DNA of 49,588 nt from Betaproteobacteria bacterium (GCA_016208415.1 JACQYB010000014.1:98484-148071); one strand, 5' to 3'; shown: positions 9,756 through 18,673, counted from the first letter of the stretch. Program-made: numbers and translations. The notes: a model not told the origin generated them from the letters alone.

Positions 9756-11624
9756 GTGGTGAGCATTTTGATTCATTGTAATTCACGGGCCGGCGGCGCC
9801 CTGTGCAGGGCGGGCGGACACATCCTTGCGGCCCTCGCAGTGGCTGTGCTGCTGGGCGGATGCGCCGCTCTCGGCGCCAGGGGCGGGGTTGCGAAGGCAC
9901 CGGGAGCCCCCGTGGCGGCGGCACCGGCAGCCGCGGCAGAAAACGCAGGCGCCGCCTCCCCACGGCAGGGCGATGACGGCCGTTCCCCCGGGGACGCCGA
10001 GGAAGCCAGGGGCCCGGCCGAGCCGCTGCCCAACGTCGCCCTGACCCCGGGCATCATCCATCGCGTGCTGTTGGCGGAAATCGCGGCCCAGCGCGGGGGG
10101 TTCGATCTCGCCGTGGGCACCTACATGGAACTGGCCCGGAACACGCGCGATCCGCGCCTGGCGCGCCGCGCCCTGGAAATCGCCACCGTGGCGCGGCAAC
10201 TCGATGTCGCGATCCAGGCCGGGGAACGATGGGTCGAACTGGCTCCCGAATCGCCCCAGGCGCGCCAGATGCTGGTGGGGCTGCTGATCAACGCCAACCG
10301 GATCGCCCAGGTGGAGCCGCACCTGGTGAAGCTGCTCAGCCAGGAAGGGCCGCGCCTGCCCGACGGACTGGTACGCCTGCCGCGGCTTTTCGCCCGCTTT
10401 GACGATCGCCAGGCTGCCGCGGCCATGATCGAGCGCCTGACCGCGCCCCATCTGGCGCTGCCGGAGGCGCGGCTGGCGCGGGCGCAGGCGGCGGAGGCCG
10501 CGGGCGACCGGTCGCGGGCGGCCACGGAGATCGACACCGCGCTGGACATGCGCCCCGACTGGCAGCCCGGCGTGCTGTTCCGCGCCCACCTGCTGCTGGC
10601 GGACGGCAAGGACAAGGCGCTGGATTACCTCAAGGATTACGTGCGCCGGCATCCGCAGGCCCACGAGGTGCGCATGCAGTATGCCCGCGCGCTGGCTTCG
10701 GAAAGGCGCTACCCCGAGGCGCGCCGCGAATTCCAGGGCTTGCTCGCCGATGCCCCCGAGCGTGCGGAAGTGGTGGCGGCAGTGGCGGTGCTGTCCATGC
10801 AATTGAACGACCGGCCCATGGCCGAGGAGAGCTTCCTCAAGCTCCTCGGCATGGCCGGCGCGGATCACGACATGGCGCGCTATTACCTCGGGCAGATCGC
10901 CGAGGAGCGCAAGGATTACCCCAAGGCGCTGGAGTGGTATGGCGCCGTGGGGCAGGGAGAGCAGTACCTGCCTTCGCAACTGCGCCACGCCCAGACGCTG
11001 GCGCGCCTGGGCCGCATCGACGAGGCGCGCGCCAAGTTGCGCACGCTGGCCGACGATCGGCAGCGCGACCGCGTCCAGATCCTGGTGATGGAGGCGCAGA
11101 TCCTGCGCGATGCCGGCAGGACGGACGAAGCGCTGGGCCTGCTCGACGGCGCCCTCAAGACGCACCCCGACCAGCCGGAGTTGCTCTACGAGTCCTCGCT
11201 GCTGGCGGAGCGGCTGGGCCGCACCGAGGAGGTGGAGACCCGGTTGCGCCGGCTCATCGCCGTCAAGCCCGATCACGCCCACGCCTACAACGCCCTGGGC
11301 TATTCCCTGGCGGAACGCAACGTTCGCCTCGAAGAGGCGGAGGATCTCATCGCCAGCGGCCTCAAGCTCGCCCCGGAGGATCCCTTCATCCTCGACAGCA
11401 TGGGGTGGGTGCGCTTTCGCCGCGGCGACCTCAAGGGCGCCCTGGATTACCTGGAGCGCGCCCATCGTCTGCGTCCCGATCCCGAGATCGCGGCCCACCT
11501 CGGCGAAGTGCTGTGGAACCTCGGGCGCCGCGGCGACGCCAGTCGCACCTGGAAGGAGGCGGCGAAGGTGCATCCCGACAACGAGGTGCTGCTGGAAGTG
11601 ATCAAGCGGCTGTCGGGGAAGTAG
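9756..11624 (+). CDS. TPR-repeat outer-membrane lipoprotein
   Basis: 622 aa. A signal sequence ends in the lipobox LLGGC (Cys about 36), followed by an Ala/Gly/Pro linker. Multiple tetratricopeptide-like helical pairs follow, for example VGTYMELARNTRDPRLARRA, ALDYLKDYVRRHPQAHEV, LYESSLLAERLGRTEE and AYNALGYSLAERNVRLEEA. Such a TPR lipoprotein commonly precedes lolB-ispE in Betaproteobacteria; a scaffold role in outer-membrane assembly is inference. The start is GTG-type and could lie a few codons downstream. The lolB start follows 4 bp after the stop. Confidence 0.88.
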   Translation: MVSILIHCNSRAGGALCRAGGHILAALAVAVLLGGCAALGARGGVAKAPGAPVAAAPAAAAENAGAASPRQGDDGRSPGDAEEARGPAEPLPNVALTPGIIHRVLLAEIAAQRGGFDLAVGTYMELARNTRDPRLARRALEIATVARQLDVAIQAGERWVELAPESPQARQMLVGLLINANRIAQVEPHLVKLLSQEGPRLPDGLVRLPRLFARFDDRQAAAAMIERLTAPHLALPEARLARAQAAEAAGDRSRAATEIDTALDMRPDWQPGVLFRAHLLLADGKDKALDYLKDYVRRHPQAHEVRMQYARALASERRYPEARREFQGLLADAPERAEVVAAVAVLSMQLNDRPMAEESFLKLLGMAGADHDMARYYLGQIAEERKDYPKALEWYGAVGQGEQYLPSQLRHAQTLARLGRIDEARAKLRTLADDRQRDRVQILVMEAQILRDAGRTDEALGLLDGALKTHPDQPELLYESSLLAERLGRTEEVETRLRRLIAVKPDHAHAYNALGYSLAERNVRLEEAEDLIASGLKLAPEDPFILDSMGWVRFRRGDLKGALDYLERAHRLRPDPEIAAHLGEVLWNLGRRGDASRTWKEAAKVHPDNEVLLEVIKRLSGK

Positions 11625-11628
11625 CCGC

Positions 11629-12234
11629 GTGCCGCGTCCCATCCGTCGCCGTATCGGCGCGCGCGTCCTGTTCTCGTGGCTTGCCGCGGCGTTGCCGTTG
11701 CTGCTGGCCGCCTGTGCCAGCGTCGGGCCGCGGGAAGAGGCGCCGCTGCGGCCGCCGCGCGAGTCCATCCGTGCCTTTGTCCTGGAAGGGCGGGTGGCGT
11801 TGCGCGATGCAACCCGGAGCCTCAACGCCAACGTGAGCTGGGGCCACCTGGGGGCGAGCGACGAAATCCTGCTCACCACGCCCCTGGGGCAGGGGGTGGC
11901 TTCGCTGGTGGGGGACGCCGGCGGCGCCCGTCTCGAAACCGCCGATGGACGGCGCTACACCGCCGCCGACGTCGAGGGCCTGAGCCAGGAACTTTTCGGC
12001 GCCCGCCTGCCGTTGCGCGACATGCCTTCCTGGGTCGTCGGCCAGGCCTCCGCGGTGGGCAGGATGACCTCCGATACCCTGGGGCGCCCCGCCCGGCTTC
12101 AGGAGCAGGGCTGGACCATCGACTACCTGGACTACGAGCATGCGCGCCCCGACGCGCTGCCCGTCCTGCTCGAACTGCGCCGCGGCGACCTGCACCTGCG
12201 CCTCAAGGTGGATGCCTGGAGCCTCGCCCAATGA
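11629..12234 (+). CDS. lolB: LolB, outer-membrane lipoprotein receptor
   Basis: Accepts lipoproteins from LolA and inserts them into the outer membrane. 201 aa, GTG start. The signal sequence with lipobox LLAAC places the acylated Cys at about residue 29. The mature part has typical LolB features: an EGRVALRD strand, NVSWGHLGASDEILLTTPLGQ and a C-terminal DLHLRLKVDAWSL strand. Its TGA stop lies in the ATGAT that borders a MITE-like element. Confidence 0.9.
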   Translation: MPRPIRRRIGARVLFSWLAAALPLLLAACASVGPREEAPLRPPRESIRAFVLEGRVALRDATRSLNANVSWGHLGASDEILLTTPLGQGVASLVGDAGGARLETADGRRYTAADVEGLSQELFGARLPLRDMPSWVVGQASAVGRMTSDTLGRPARLQEQGWTIDYLDYEHARPDALPVLLELRRGDLHLRLKVDAWSLAQ

Positions 12235-12374
12235 TCCTGGAAACCTCAGTTGACCGCTTGTTTTCACCTGCAACCCCATGTGAATACTGGCGTTGCGGCC
12301 ATCCATCCGCTTCACCCGATGGGTGGGCACGCTACGCACCCGCTGGCGCGTCCAACTGAGGTTTCCAGGATGAT
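12231..12374. repeat. MITE-like element with full terminal inverted repeats, between lolB and ispE
   Basis: Left end CCTGGAAACCTCAGTTG; right end CAACTGAGGTTTCCAGG, a perfect 17-bp inverted repeat. ATGAT lies outside each end as an apparent 5-bp target duplication. The interior (about 100 bp) has no transposase and is related to the element at 745-867. The left ATGAT holds the lolB stop and the right ATGAT the ispE start. Confidence 0.8.
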
Positions 12375-13224
12375 CCCCTGGGGCGCACCCTGCGCGGCGC
12401 CCGCCAAACTCAACCTGTTCCTGCACGTGGTGGGCCGTCGCGCCGATGGCTACCATCTGCTACAGACCGTGTTCCGCCTGGTGGATCACGGTGACGTGCT
12501 CCATTTCGACCCGCGGGAGGACGGCGCGGTGCGCCGCGCTGCCCCCATTGCCGGCGTGCCGGAGGACGACGACCTGTGCGTGCGCGCGGCGCGCCTGCTG
12601 CAGCGCGAGGCGGGCGTGTCCCGTGGCGTGACGATCCGCCTGGACAAGCGCCTGCCGCTGGGGGGCGGCCTGGGCGGGGGAAGTTCCGACGCCGCGGCGA
12701 CGCTGCTGGCACTCAACCGCCTGTGGAACGTGAACTGGCCGCGGCCGCGCCTGCAGGAACTGGCGCTGCGGCTCGGGGCCGACGTGCCGTTCTTCGTGTT
12801 CGGCGAGAGTGCCTTTGCCGACGGGGTGGGGGAGGTGCTGCAGCCCGTGCCGCTGGAGCCCGCCTGGTACCTGGTGGTGGAGCCCCCGGTGGCGGTGGCC
12901 ACGGCGGCCATCTTCGCCGCCGCGGAATTGACACGAAATTCCGGACCCATCAAAATAGCCGACTTTCCGGCGGGCGGCCACGGCTGCTTCGGACGCAATG
13001 ACCTCCAGCCGGTGGTCTGCGCCCGGTACCCGGAAGTGGGCCGCGCGCTGGAGTGGCTGGGCCGTTTCGGCGACGCGCGCATGACGGGCTCCGGGGCGTG
13101 CGTGTTCTGTGCGTTCCGGGACGAAGCGCAGGCCCGGCAGGCGCTGGAGCGACTGCCGGCCGGCTGGAAAGGCTGGGTTGCCCGCGGCCTGGACGTGCAT
13201 CCCCTGCACGGCTGCGCGGCCTGA
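12370..13224 (+). CDS. ispE: 4-diphosphocytidyl-2-C-methyl-D-erythritol kinase
   Basis: ATP-dependent kinase of the MEP isoprenoid pathway (GHMP family). 284 aa from the ATG at 12370. The APAKLNLFLHVVGRR opening, the ATP-binding LPLGGGLGGGSSDAAA and the C-terminal MTGSGACVFC motif are visible. The start codon lies in the outer flank of the right end of the MITE-like element, so translational coupling to lolB appears to have been broken. tRNA-Gln and prs follow, the usual betaproteobacterial order. Confidence 0.95.
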   Translation: MIPWGAPCAAPAKLNLFLHVVGRRADGYHLLQTVFRLVDHGDVLHFDPREDGAVRRAAPIAGVPEDDDLCVRAARLLQREAGVSRGVTIRLDKRLPLGGGLGGGSSDAAATLLALNRLWNVNWPRPRLQELALRLGADVPFFVFGESAFADGVGEVLQPVPLEPAWYLVVEPPVAVATAAIFAAAELTRNSGPIKIADFPAGGHGCFGRNDLQPVVCARYPEVGRALEWLGRFGDARMTGSGACVFCAFRDEAQARQALERLPAGWKGWVARGLDVHPLHGCAA

Positions 13225-13256
13225 AGGCGGGCAGGTGGAGTTGCGACGGATTACAT

Positions 13257-13333
13257 TGGGGAGTCGCCAAGCTGGTTAAGGCACCGGATTTTGATTCCGG
13301 CATGCGAAGGTTCGAATCCTTCCTCCCCAGCCA
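13257..13333 (+). tRNA. tRNA-Gln (anticodon TTG)
   Basis: A cloverleaf can be folded by eye. Acceptor arms are TGGGGAG / CTCCCCA, the anticodon stem CCGGA/TCCGG has loop TTTTGAT with TTG at 13291-13293, and the T arm has GGTTCGAATCC. CCA is encoded at 13331-13333. It lies between ispE and prs, the usual site in Betaproteobacteria. Confidence 0.96.
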
Positions 13334-13412
13334 GATCTCATGAGTGCGGGCAGGCGATGTGCCTGCCCGACTTGCTTTCGGACAACAAGTTTCCATCCAC
13401 GGTGAGGCGACA

Positions 13413-14363
13413 GTGGCATACGAGAACCTGATGGTTTTCACCGGCAATGCCAATCCGCGGCTTGCCGCCGACGTCGCCCGGCGTCTGAGCATTTCCATCG
13501 GGCGGGCCACCGTGGGGCGTTTCTCCGACGGCGAGGTCAACGTCGAGATCATGGAGAACGTCCGCGGCAAGGACTGCTTCGTGCTGCAGTCCACCTGCAC
13601 GCCCACCAACGACAACCTGATGGAACTGCTGATCATCGTCGATGCGCTCAAGCGCTCGTCGGCGGGGCGCATCACGGCCACCATTCCGTATTTCGGCTAC
13701 GCCCGGCAGGACCGCCGGCCGCGCTCGGCGCGGGTGGCGATTACAGCCAAGGTGGTGGCCAACATGCTGCAGGCGGTGGGGGTGAGCAGGGTGCTGACGG
13801 TGGACCTGCACTCGGACCAAATCCAGGGCTTCTTCGACGTGCCGGTGGATAACGTCTACGCCACGCCCATCCTGCTGGGCGACATCTGGCGCCACCAGTA
13901 CGACGACGTGATGGTGGTGTCGCCGGACGTGGGCGGCGTGGTGCGGGCCCGCGCCACGGCCAAGCGCCTGGAGTGCGACCTGGCCATCATCGACAAGCGC
14001 CGCCCGCGCGCCAACGTGGCCGAGGTGATGAACATCATCGGCGACGTGGAAGGCCGCACCTGCCTGATCATGGACGACATCGTCGACACCGCCGGCACGC
14101 TGTGCAAGGCCGCCCAGGCGCTGAAGCAGAACGGTGCCCGGCGGGTGCTGTCCTACTGTACCCATCCCGTGCTGTCGGGCGTGGCGGTGAGCCGCATCGG
14201 CAGTTCCGACCTGGACGAGCTGGTGGTCACCGACACCATCCCCCTGAGCGACGAAGCCCGCGCCTGCGGGCGCATCCGTCAGATTTCCATCGCCGAACTG
14301 CTGGCCGAGACCATCCTGCGCATCAGCAACGAGGATTCGGTCAGTTCCCTGTTCGTGGAGTAG
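13413..14363 (+). CDS. prs: Ribose-phosphate pyrophosphokinase
   Basis: Makes PRPP from ribose-5-phosphate and ATP for nucleotide, His and Trp synthesis. 316 aa from a GTG at 13413 ([17 protein letters not shown]), preceded by GGTGAGGCGA; this matches the usual family length better than the open frame upstream. The flexible loop [19 protein letters not shown] and the PRPP-binding loop [10 protein letters not shown] are all present. Confidence 0.96.
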   Translation: MAYENLMVFTGNANPRLAADVARRLSISIGRATVGRFSDGEVNVEIMENVRGKDCFVLQSTCTPTNDNLMELLIIVDALKRSSAGRITATIPYFGYARQDRRPRSARVAITAKVVANMLQAVGVSRVLTVDLHSDQIQGFFDVPVDNVYATPILLGDIWRHQYDDVMVVSPDVGGVVRARATAKRLECDLAIIDKRRPRANVAEVMNIIGDVEGRTCLIMDDIVDTAGTLCKAAQALKQNGARRVLSYCTHPVLSGVAVSRIGSSDLDELVVTDTIPLSDEARACGRIRQISIAELLAETILRISNEDSVSSLFVE

Positions 14364-14416
14364 GTTTCATCAACGCCCCGCCTGGTCGCGGGCGGGGTCC
14401 TCACTGGAGTCATGTC

Positions 14417-15022
14417 ATGCAGATTGAATTCGAAGCCAGCAAGCGCGAGGAGCAGGGCACCGGAGCGAGCCGCCGCCTGCGTCGCGCCGGTCGGGTGCCC
14501 GGCATCGTGTACGGGGGCGAAGCCCGGCCCCAGGCCGTTTCCATGGACCACAACGGCATCTGGCAGCAACTGCGCCAGGAAGCCTTCCATTCCTCCGTGC
14601 TGAGCATGAAGCTCGATGGCGCCACGCAACCGGTGCTGCTGCGCGACGTGCAGATGCACCCGGTGCGCCCCCAGATCCTGCACATCGACTTCCAGCGCGT
14701 GGACGCCACCCATCGCATCCACGTCAAGGTGCCGCTGCACTACATCAACGCCGACGTGTGCCCCGGGGTCAAGCTCCAGGGCGGCATCGTCAGCCACGTC
14801 ATGACGGAACTGGACGTGAGCTGCCTGCCCGGCGACCTGCCCGAGTTCATCGAGGTGGACCTCAAGGAAATGGCCACGGGCCACTCCCTGCACGTCTCCG
14901 GGCTCAAGCTGCCCCAGGGCGTGGAGCCGGTGAACAAGGCCGAGGACCCGGTGGTGGCCAACGTGCTGCTGCCCAAGGGCGCCGCCGCCGGCGAGGAAGG
15001 CGCCGAGGGCGCGGCGCAGTAA
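14417..15022 (+). CDS. rplY: 50S ribosomal protein L25/Ctc (long form)
   Basis: Binds 5S rRNA. 201 aa: an L25 domain (about 1-95, with [18 protein letters not shown]) followed by the Ctc-type TL5 C-terminal domain (about 100-190) and an acidic Ala-rich tail. The ATG at 14417 follows CTGGAGT at a normal distance. The prs-rplY-pth order is conserved. Confidence 0.96.
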   Translation: MQIEFEASKREEQGTGASRRLRRAGRVPGIVYGGEARPQAVSMDHNGIWQQLRQEAFHSSVLSMKLDGATQPVLLRDVQMHPVRPQILHIDFQRVDATHRIHVKVPLHYINADVCPGVKLQGGIVSHVMTELDVSCLPGDLPEFIEVDLKEMATGHSLHVSGLKLPQGVEPVNKAEDPVVANVLLPKGAAAGEEGAEGAAQ

Positions 15023-15061
15023 GCCGCACCCGAGTCCCGCCCTGCTCCTGCACCCCCGGGC

Positions 15062-15667
15062 ATGCCCACGCCGCGCCTGGTCGTCGGCCTCGGCAACCCG
15101 GGGCCGGAATACGCCGCCACCCGGCACAACGCCGGGTTCTGGCTGGCTCAGCGCGTGGCGCAACGCTACGGCGTCGCGCTGGCGCGCGAATCCAGGTTCC
15201 ACGGGCTGGCGGCCAACGTGCGCTGTGCCGGCCTGTGGCTCCTCCTCCCCCAGACCTTCATGAACCGCTGCGGCCAGGCGGTGGCGGCGCTGGCGCGCTT
15301 CCACCGCATCGAGCCGGCCGACATCCTCGTCCTGCACGACGAGCTGGACCTGCCCCCCGGGGCGCTGCGCGTCAAGTTCGGCGGCGGCCTGGGCGGCCAC
15401 AACGGCCTCAAGGACATCGTCGCCCACCTGGGCACCCAGGACTTCTGGCGCCTGCGCATCGGCATCGGCCACCCGGGTGACCGCAACGTGGTGGTGAATT
15501 GGGTGCTCAAGCCACCGCGCGCCGAGGAGCAGACGCTCATCGACGAGGCCATCGACCGAGCGCTGTCCGGCTGGGATCTGCTGGCCGCCGGCGACTACCC
15601 CGCCGCCATGCAAAGGCTCAATTCAAAGCCGCCGGCGTCCGGGGAACCCGCGGCCAAGGAACCGTAG
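15062..15667 (+). CDS. pth: Peptidyl-tRNA hydrolase
   Basis: Recycles peptidyl-tRNA released from stalled ribosomes. 201 aa. It shows [19 protein letters not shown] (with the catalytic His), PQTFMN, the catalytic Asp in [12 protein letters not shown] and the [13 protein letters not shown] loop. In many relatives ychF follows directly; here about 10.7 kb of accessory genes intervene. Confidence 0.97.
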   Translation: MPTPRLVVGLGNPGPEYAATRHNAGFWLAQRVAQRYGVALARESRFHGLAANVRCAGLWLLLPQTFMNRCGQAVAALARFHRIEPADILVLHDELDLPPGALRVKFGGGLGGHNGLKDIVAHLGTQDFWRLRIGIGHPGDRNVVVNWVLKPPRAEEQTLIDEAIDRALSGWDLLAAGDYPAAMQRLNSKPPASGEPAAKEP

Positions 15668-15695
15668 CCGCGGCGCGGGACGCCATGGCGCGGCT

Positions 15696-16289
15696 CTAAC
15701 GGGGACCCGTCGTCAGGGCATCGATGGGCACGCCGTCGTAGATGTCGCGCATGGGCAGGCGCAGCTCGACGGCGGGAAACTCCACTTCCTCCGGCCCGGA
15801 ATACTCGATCACGTCCCAGCCGATGTCGCCGTGGCGGCGATGCACCGTCACCAGCGCCTCCCCGGGATCGACCAGCACGTACTCCTTCAGGCTGGGCACG
15901 GTGCGGTAGGCCAGCAGCTTCTCGCGGCGGTCCGTGCCTTCGGTGGATTCGGACAGCACCTCGACGATCAGCACCGGGTCCTCCACGCAGCGGGCCGTGC
16001 TGTCGAGCACCTGAAGGCCGGGACTGCAACTGACCACCACGTCCGGGTAGTAATGGGCATTGCCCTTGGCCACCCGCACCCGCGCATCCGAAACGAAGGC
16101 CCGGCACGGCGTGCCGCGCAGGTGGGCGCGTAGCGTGGCGGCGATGTTCAGCGCGATGGTGTTGTGCCGCAGCGTGGCGCCCGTCATGGCGAAGACCTCG
16201 CCGTTGACGTACTCGTGGCGCACCTGGCCATCCTGCTCCAGACGCAGGTATTCGGCTTCGGTCATGGTGGAGGACTTGTGGACGAGCAT
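15696..16289 (-). CDS. Uma2-family (DUF820) PD-(D/E)XK nuclease-like protein
   Basis: 197 aa from MLVHKSST, chosen because family homology starts there. Typical Uma2 blocks are present: EAEYLRLEQDGQVRHEYVNGEV, YYPDVVVSC, the PVLIVEVLSEST core with the conserved acidic and Glu residues, and EYVLVDP. Family members are numerous and poorly characterised; nuclease activity is predicted from fold only. It is the first gene of the accessory block after pth. Confidence 0.85.
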   Translation of the reverse strand: MLVHKSSTMTEAEYLRLEQDGQVRHEYVNGEVFAMTGATLRHNTIALNIAATLRAHLRGTPCRAFVSDARVRVAKGNAHYYPDVVVSCSPGLQVLDSTARCVEDPVLIVEVLSESTEGTDRREKLLAYRTVPSLKEYVLVDPGEALVTVHRRHGDIGWDVIEYSGPEEVEFPAVELRLPMRDIYDGVPIDALTTGPR

Positions 16290-16365
16290 GGTGGTCACCC
16301 GGCGGATCGGTGGCTGGATTGACCCGATATTGCCACAGGTTTCCGGCGCGGCGTCCAAGTTCCCG

Positions 16366-16415
16366 CTTCACAAATAGGTCGAAGGGGTGCAGACGGCAGT
16401 GGGACTGGCACGCAA
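16366..16415 (-). pseudogene. Relict fragment of a DGR-type reverse transcriptase
   Basis: On the minus strand it reads [15 protein letters not shown], matching [15 protein letters not shown] of the complete RT at 18683-19765. About 45 bp align with few mismatches, and the match ends abruptly on both sides. No other RT motif is nearby. It suggests a second, mostly deleted RT copy or a small duplication. Confidence 0.6.
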
Positions 16416-16523
16416 TGCGCATCATGACTACGCCCAATGCGCACTACGGATTACAGGCGACTGGCTGAAACGGGCGCGAACACATTGTTGCGACGGGGGG
16501 GACTCTTACAACGTCGGTGAGCC

Positions 16524-17009
16524 CTACTCGCCCGCCTGCGCCTTCATTACCGTCACCAGATCGTCGGAAAGCCACAGCCCGGCGTTGCGCAGTCTTTCCA
16601 GTCGATCTGCGACCGATGCGATCACGCCACGCCGCTTCGCCAGTACCAGCACTCCCCCCGTGCCGAGGACGGGAATGCCCAATGTACGGGCGCAGCGGCG
16701 TGCGTCCGCGTCGTCGATGATCGCGCGCAGCGGCGGATGTGCCAAGGCATGACTCAACACCGCCGTTTCGCCGGCGCCAAGGTTCCAGGCTTCCACGCGA
16801 GGCGACGTCATCACGCTTTCGCGCCGCGGCCACGCCTCTGTCGGCAGCCCGCACGCGGCCGCATCGTCCCGGTCGTCCAGCGCGACTTCCTTCCATACCG
16901 CCTCGGGAACGACGATCCGGGTGAACAGCCGCGGCAGTAGATCTGCCTGCCCGCTTCGAAACAGCGTAATCAGCGGCGACGCATTGACGACCACCGCCTC
17001 AATCCGCAT
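16524..17009 (-). CDS. DUF3368 PIN-like toxin
   Basis: 161 aa. The N-terminal VVVNASPLITLFRSGQ has the first acidic/Asn PIN-like position. The central GAGETAVLSHALAHPP and the RAIIDDADARRCARTLGIPVLGTGGVL block are diagnostic of DUF3368. The family is predicted to be a PIN-fold RNase paired with UPF0175 antitoxins. Here the start overlaps the upstream UPF0175 gene by 11 bp, which supports a toxin-antitoxin operon. Confidence 0.88.
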   Translation of the reverse strand: MRIEAVVVNASPLITLFRSGQADLLPRLFTRIVVPEAVWKEVALDDRDDAAACGLPTEAWPRRESVMTSPRVEAWNLGAGETAVLSHALAHPPLRAIIDDADARRCARTLGIPVLGTGGVLVLAKRRGVIASVADRLERLRNAGLWLSDDLVTVMKAQAGE

Positions 17010-17253
17010 CGCGCAGTTCCTCGGCCAGTTCTTCCGCGGTGTATTGGAATGGACTGACCCGATAGCGCGAGAGCGCTTCGATGAACGCCGCGCGCGTCAG
17101 GCCGGCGATCTCGGCGGCCCGGCCCTGGGACACTCGGCCGAGTTCATACCACTTCACCGCCGCCGCCACGCGCATTTCCTGCGCGAACTCGTGGGGCGCC
17201 TGATGCAGCGTGGCAAATGCCGATTCCGGCATTTGCAGGGTCAATTGAGTCAT
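16999..17253 (-). CDS. UPF0175 family antitoxin
   Basis: 84 aa from MTQLTLQMPESAF. The AAAVKWYELGRVSQGRAAEIAGL helix-turn-helix-like core followed by RAAFIEALSRYRVSP is typical of UPF0175 (COG2886). The longer frame to 17328 adds residues unlike the family. The ribosome site TCCGGAGGAAT lies just upstream (minus strand). It is the cognate partner of the DUF3368 gene. Confidence 0.87.
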   Translation of the reverse strand: MTQLTLQMPESAFATLHQAPHEFAQEMRVAAAVKWYELGRVSQGRAAEIAGLTRAAFIEALSRYRVSPFQYTAEELAEELRDAD

Positions 17254-17533
17254 GGCGAATTCCTCCGGAAATCCATGATACGTCCGTTGCGGCCACAGCC
17301 GCATCGGCGGCCCCGAGCATGGCTCCATTGTCCACTACGAAGCATTGGCGTGCCGGCCAGGGCCCGAGTTCGACCGATGGCGCGGGCGAATTGATTTTCG
17401 GCGCATTCCGGCGCCAGCGCGCCGCGCGCGGGACCGTCTCGGCCTTCGGCGGCAGCCAGGCCAACAGGTCCCTATCCGGTTCAGTTGCCTTCCTGCGCCG
17501 GGCTACAATGTACCGACTGTAGGAGGAAACCCC

Positions 17534-17767
17534 ATGCTCATGACCGTCGAACAGATCGCCGAAGAAGCCTTGGCCCTGCCGAGCGAGGCCCGCGCCTTGC
17601 TGGCGGATCGGCTCGTCGAGAGCCTCGATCCGGCAGAGGATGGTCTGATCCGCCAAGTCTGGATGCGCGAAGCGCGCCGCCGCATCGACGAAGTGCGTAG
17701 CGGCAGCGTGAAGACGATCCCGGCCGAAGATGTGCTGGCCCAGGTCAGGCAAGCCATCGCTCGATGA
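17534..17767 (+). CDS. Addiction-module antitoxin (TIGR02574-like)
   Basis: 77 aa. EEALALPSEARALLADRLVESLD is the hallmark of this short antitoxin family, which is paired with ParE/RelE toxins. The start at 17534 is set by a strong AGGAGG 7 bp upstream. Its stop overlaps the next ATG (ATGA), indicating coupled translation with the toxin. The 280-bp gap upstream (17254-17533) holds no gene I can support. Confidence 0.9.
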   Translation: MLMTVEQIAEEALALPSEARALLADRLVESLDPAEDGLIRQVWMREARRRIDEVRSGSVKTIPAEDVLAQVRQAIAR

Positions 17768-18054
17768 GAATTGAGTTCCATCCGGAGGCATTGGCCGAGT
17801 TCCGCGATGCCGCCGGGTTTTACGAAAAGCAACAACTCGGACTCGGCAGCCGCTTCACGAACGCCATCGAGTCCGCAATTACGCACATCGGCGAGTCGCC
17901 CACGTCGTGGCGCGTCATCGAAGACGATGTTCGCCGCTACCTGACGAAGGTTTTCCCTTACGCCGTGCTCTACTCGATTGAGGATGGCTACATCCTGATC
18001 GTCGCTGTCATGCACTGCCACCGCGAACCGGGTTATTGGCGTAGCCGGTTGTAG
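17764..18054 (+). CDS. RelE/ParE family toxin
   Basis: 96 aa. It shows FHPEALAEFRDAAGFYE, the RRYLTKVFPYAVLYSIEDG core and the C-terminal VAVMHCHREPGYWRSR typical of ParE/RelE-fold proteins. Whether it acts as a ribosome-dependent RNase or on gyrase cannot be told from the sequence. It is coupled to the upstream antitoxin by ATGA. Confidence 0.92.
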   Translation: MRIEFHPEALAEFRDAAGFYEKQQLGLGSRFTNAIESAITHIGESPTSWRVIEDDVRRYLTKVFPYAVLYSIEDGYILIVAVMHCHREPGYWRSRL

Positions 18055-18147
18055 GCTCCCGCTTCCCCGTCCGCATCTCCTTCCCCGCCGCACAGGGCCT
18101 GCGGCGTTGCAACAGGCCTTGGTCGATCAGATTGCCGCTGATACGCC

Positions 18148-18187
18148 GCCTGAAAAATCCGGCGCGCGCCGCTGCGCGGCGCGTCCA
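18148..18187 (-). repeat. Third copy of the DGR target hairpin (orphan)
   Basis: GCGCCGC, TGC, GCGGCGC at 18166-18182, flanked by CCTGAAAAAT and TCCAG exactly as in the copy downstream of VR2, and in the same minus orientation. No VR lies next to it. The following bases (18198-18240) are a direct repeat of the TGACCCCGATTCGTTC type. Probably the scar of a lost target gene. Confidence 0.6.
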
Positions 18188-18232
18188 GGGGAGAAATAGG
18201 GGTCTGACCCCGATTCGTTCCGCGATTCGTTC

Positions 18233-18592
18233 GTGACCCCGATTCGTTCGGCGAATTTCGACGGCAACTACACCTACGACGGCTCGGCCAAGGGCGAATA
18301 CCGGACGAAGACCCTGCCCGTGGGTTCCTTCCGCGCCATCGCCTTCGGGCTGCACGACATGCACGGCAACGTGTGGGAATGGTGCCAGGACTGCTGGCAC
18401 GGCGACTACAAGGATGCCCCGGATGACGGCAGCGCCTGGGAAACCGGCGACGGCGTGGCCCGGGTGGTGCGCGGTGGCCCCTGGCTCGTCAATCCGTGGA
18501 ACTGCCGCGCGGCCTCCCGCTACGGCTGGCGCCCGGTCAGCCGCCGCGGCGGCATCGGCTTTCGGGTGTGTTGTTCGTCCCCCATCGAATAG
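18233..18592 (+). pseudogene. Truncated FGE-sulfatase (SUMF1) fold protein carrying VR1
   Basis: Open for 119 aa, but only the C-terminal third of an FGE domain is present (ANFDGNYTYD, FGLHDMHGNVWEWCQD, VVRGG..., [12 protein letters not shown]). A complete target would have about 150 more residues in front. The first codons come from a short TGACCCCGATTCGTTC repeat, so the 5' part was lost or replaced. The last 40 codons are the DGR variable region VR1. It ends with the same 12 residues as the STAND-FGE protein at 20611-23316. It is probably a non-functional or donor cassette; the start codon (GTG) is uncertain. Confidence 0.75.
18454..18581 (+). repeat. DGR variable repeat VR1
   Basis: Aligned by eye to the template repeat (20331-20460, minus): 19 differences, of which 18 are at template adenines and one is T to C. 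The substitutions fall mainly in AAC codons of the template. The 3' part (ATCGGCTTTCGGGTG to the end) is invariant, as expected for the initiation-of-mutagenic-homing sequence. Confidence 0.88.
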
Positions 18593-18673
18593 CTGGCCAC
18601 GGCGCCGCTGCTCACTGGAAGGCTGGTTTGCTGTTCACTGGATGCGCCGCGCAGCGGCGCGCGCGCATTTTTC
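18553..18673 (+). repeat. 121-bp inverted repeat arm A (VR1 3' end, stop codon, target hairpin)
   Basis: Identical by eye to the reverse complement of 20530-20650. It spans the end of VR1, the shared stop codon, about 50 bp of linker and a hairpin GCGCCGC-GCA-GCGGCGC at 18644-18660. A GC hairpin downstream of the VR is a known DGR target-recognition element. Confidence 0.85.
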
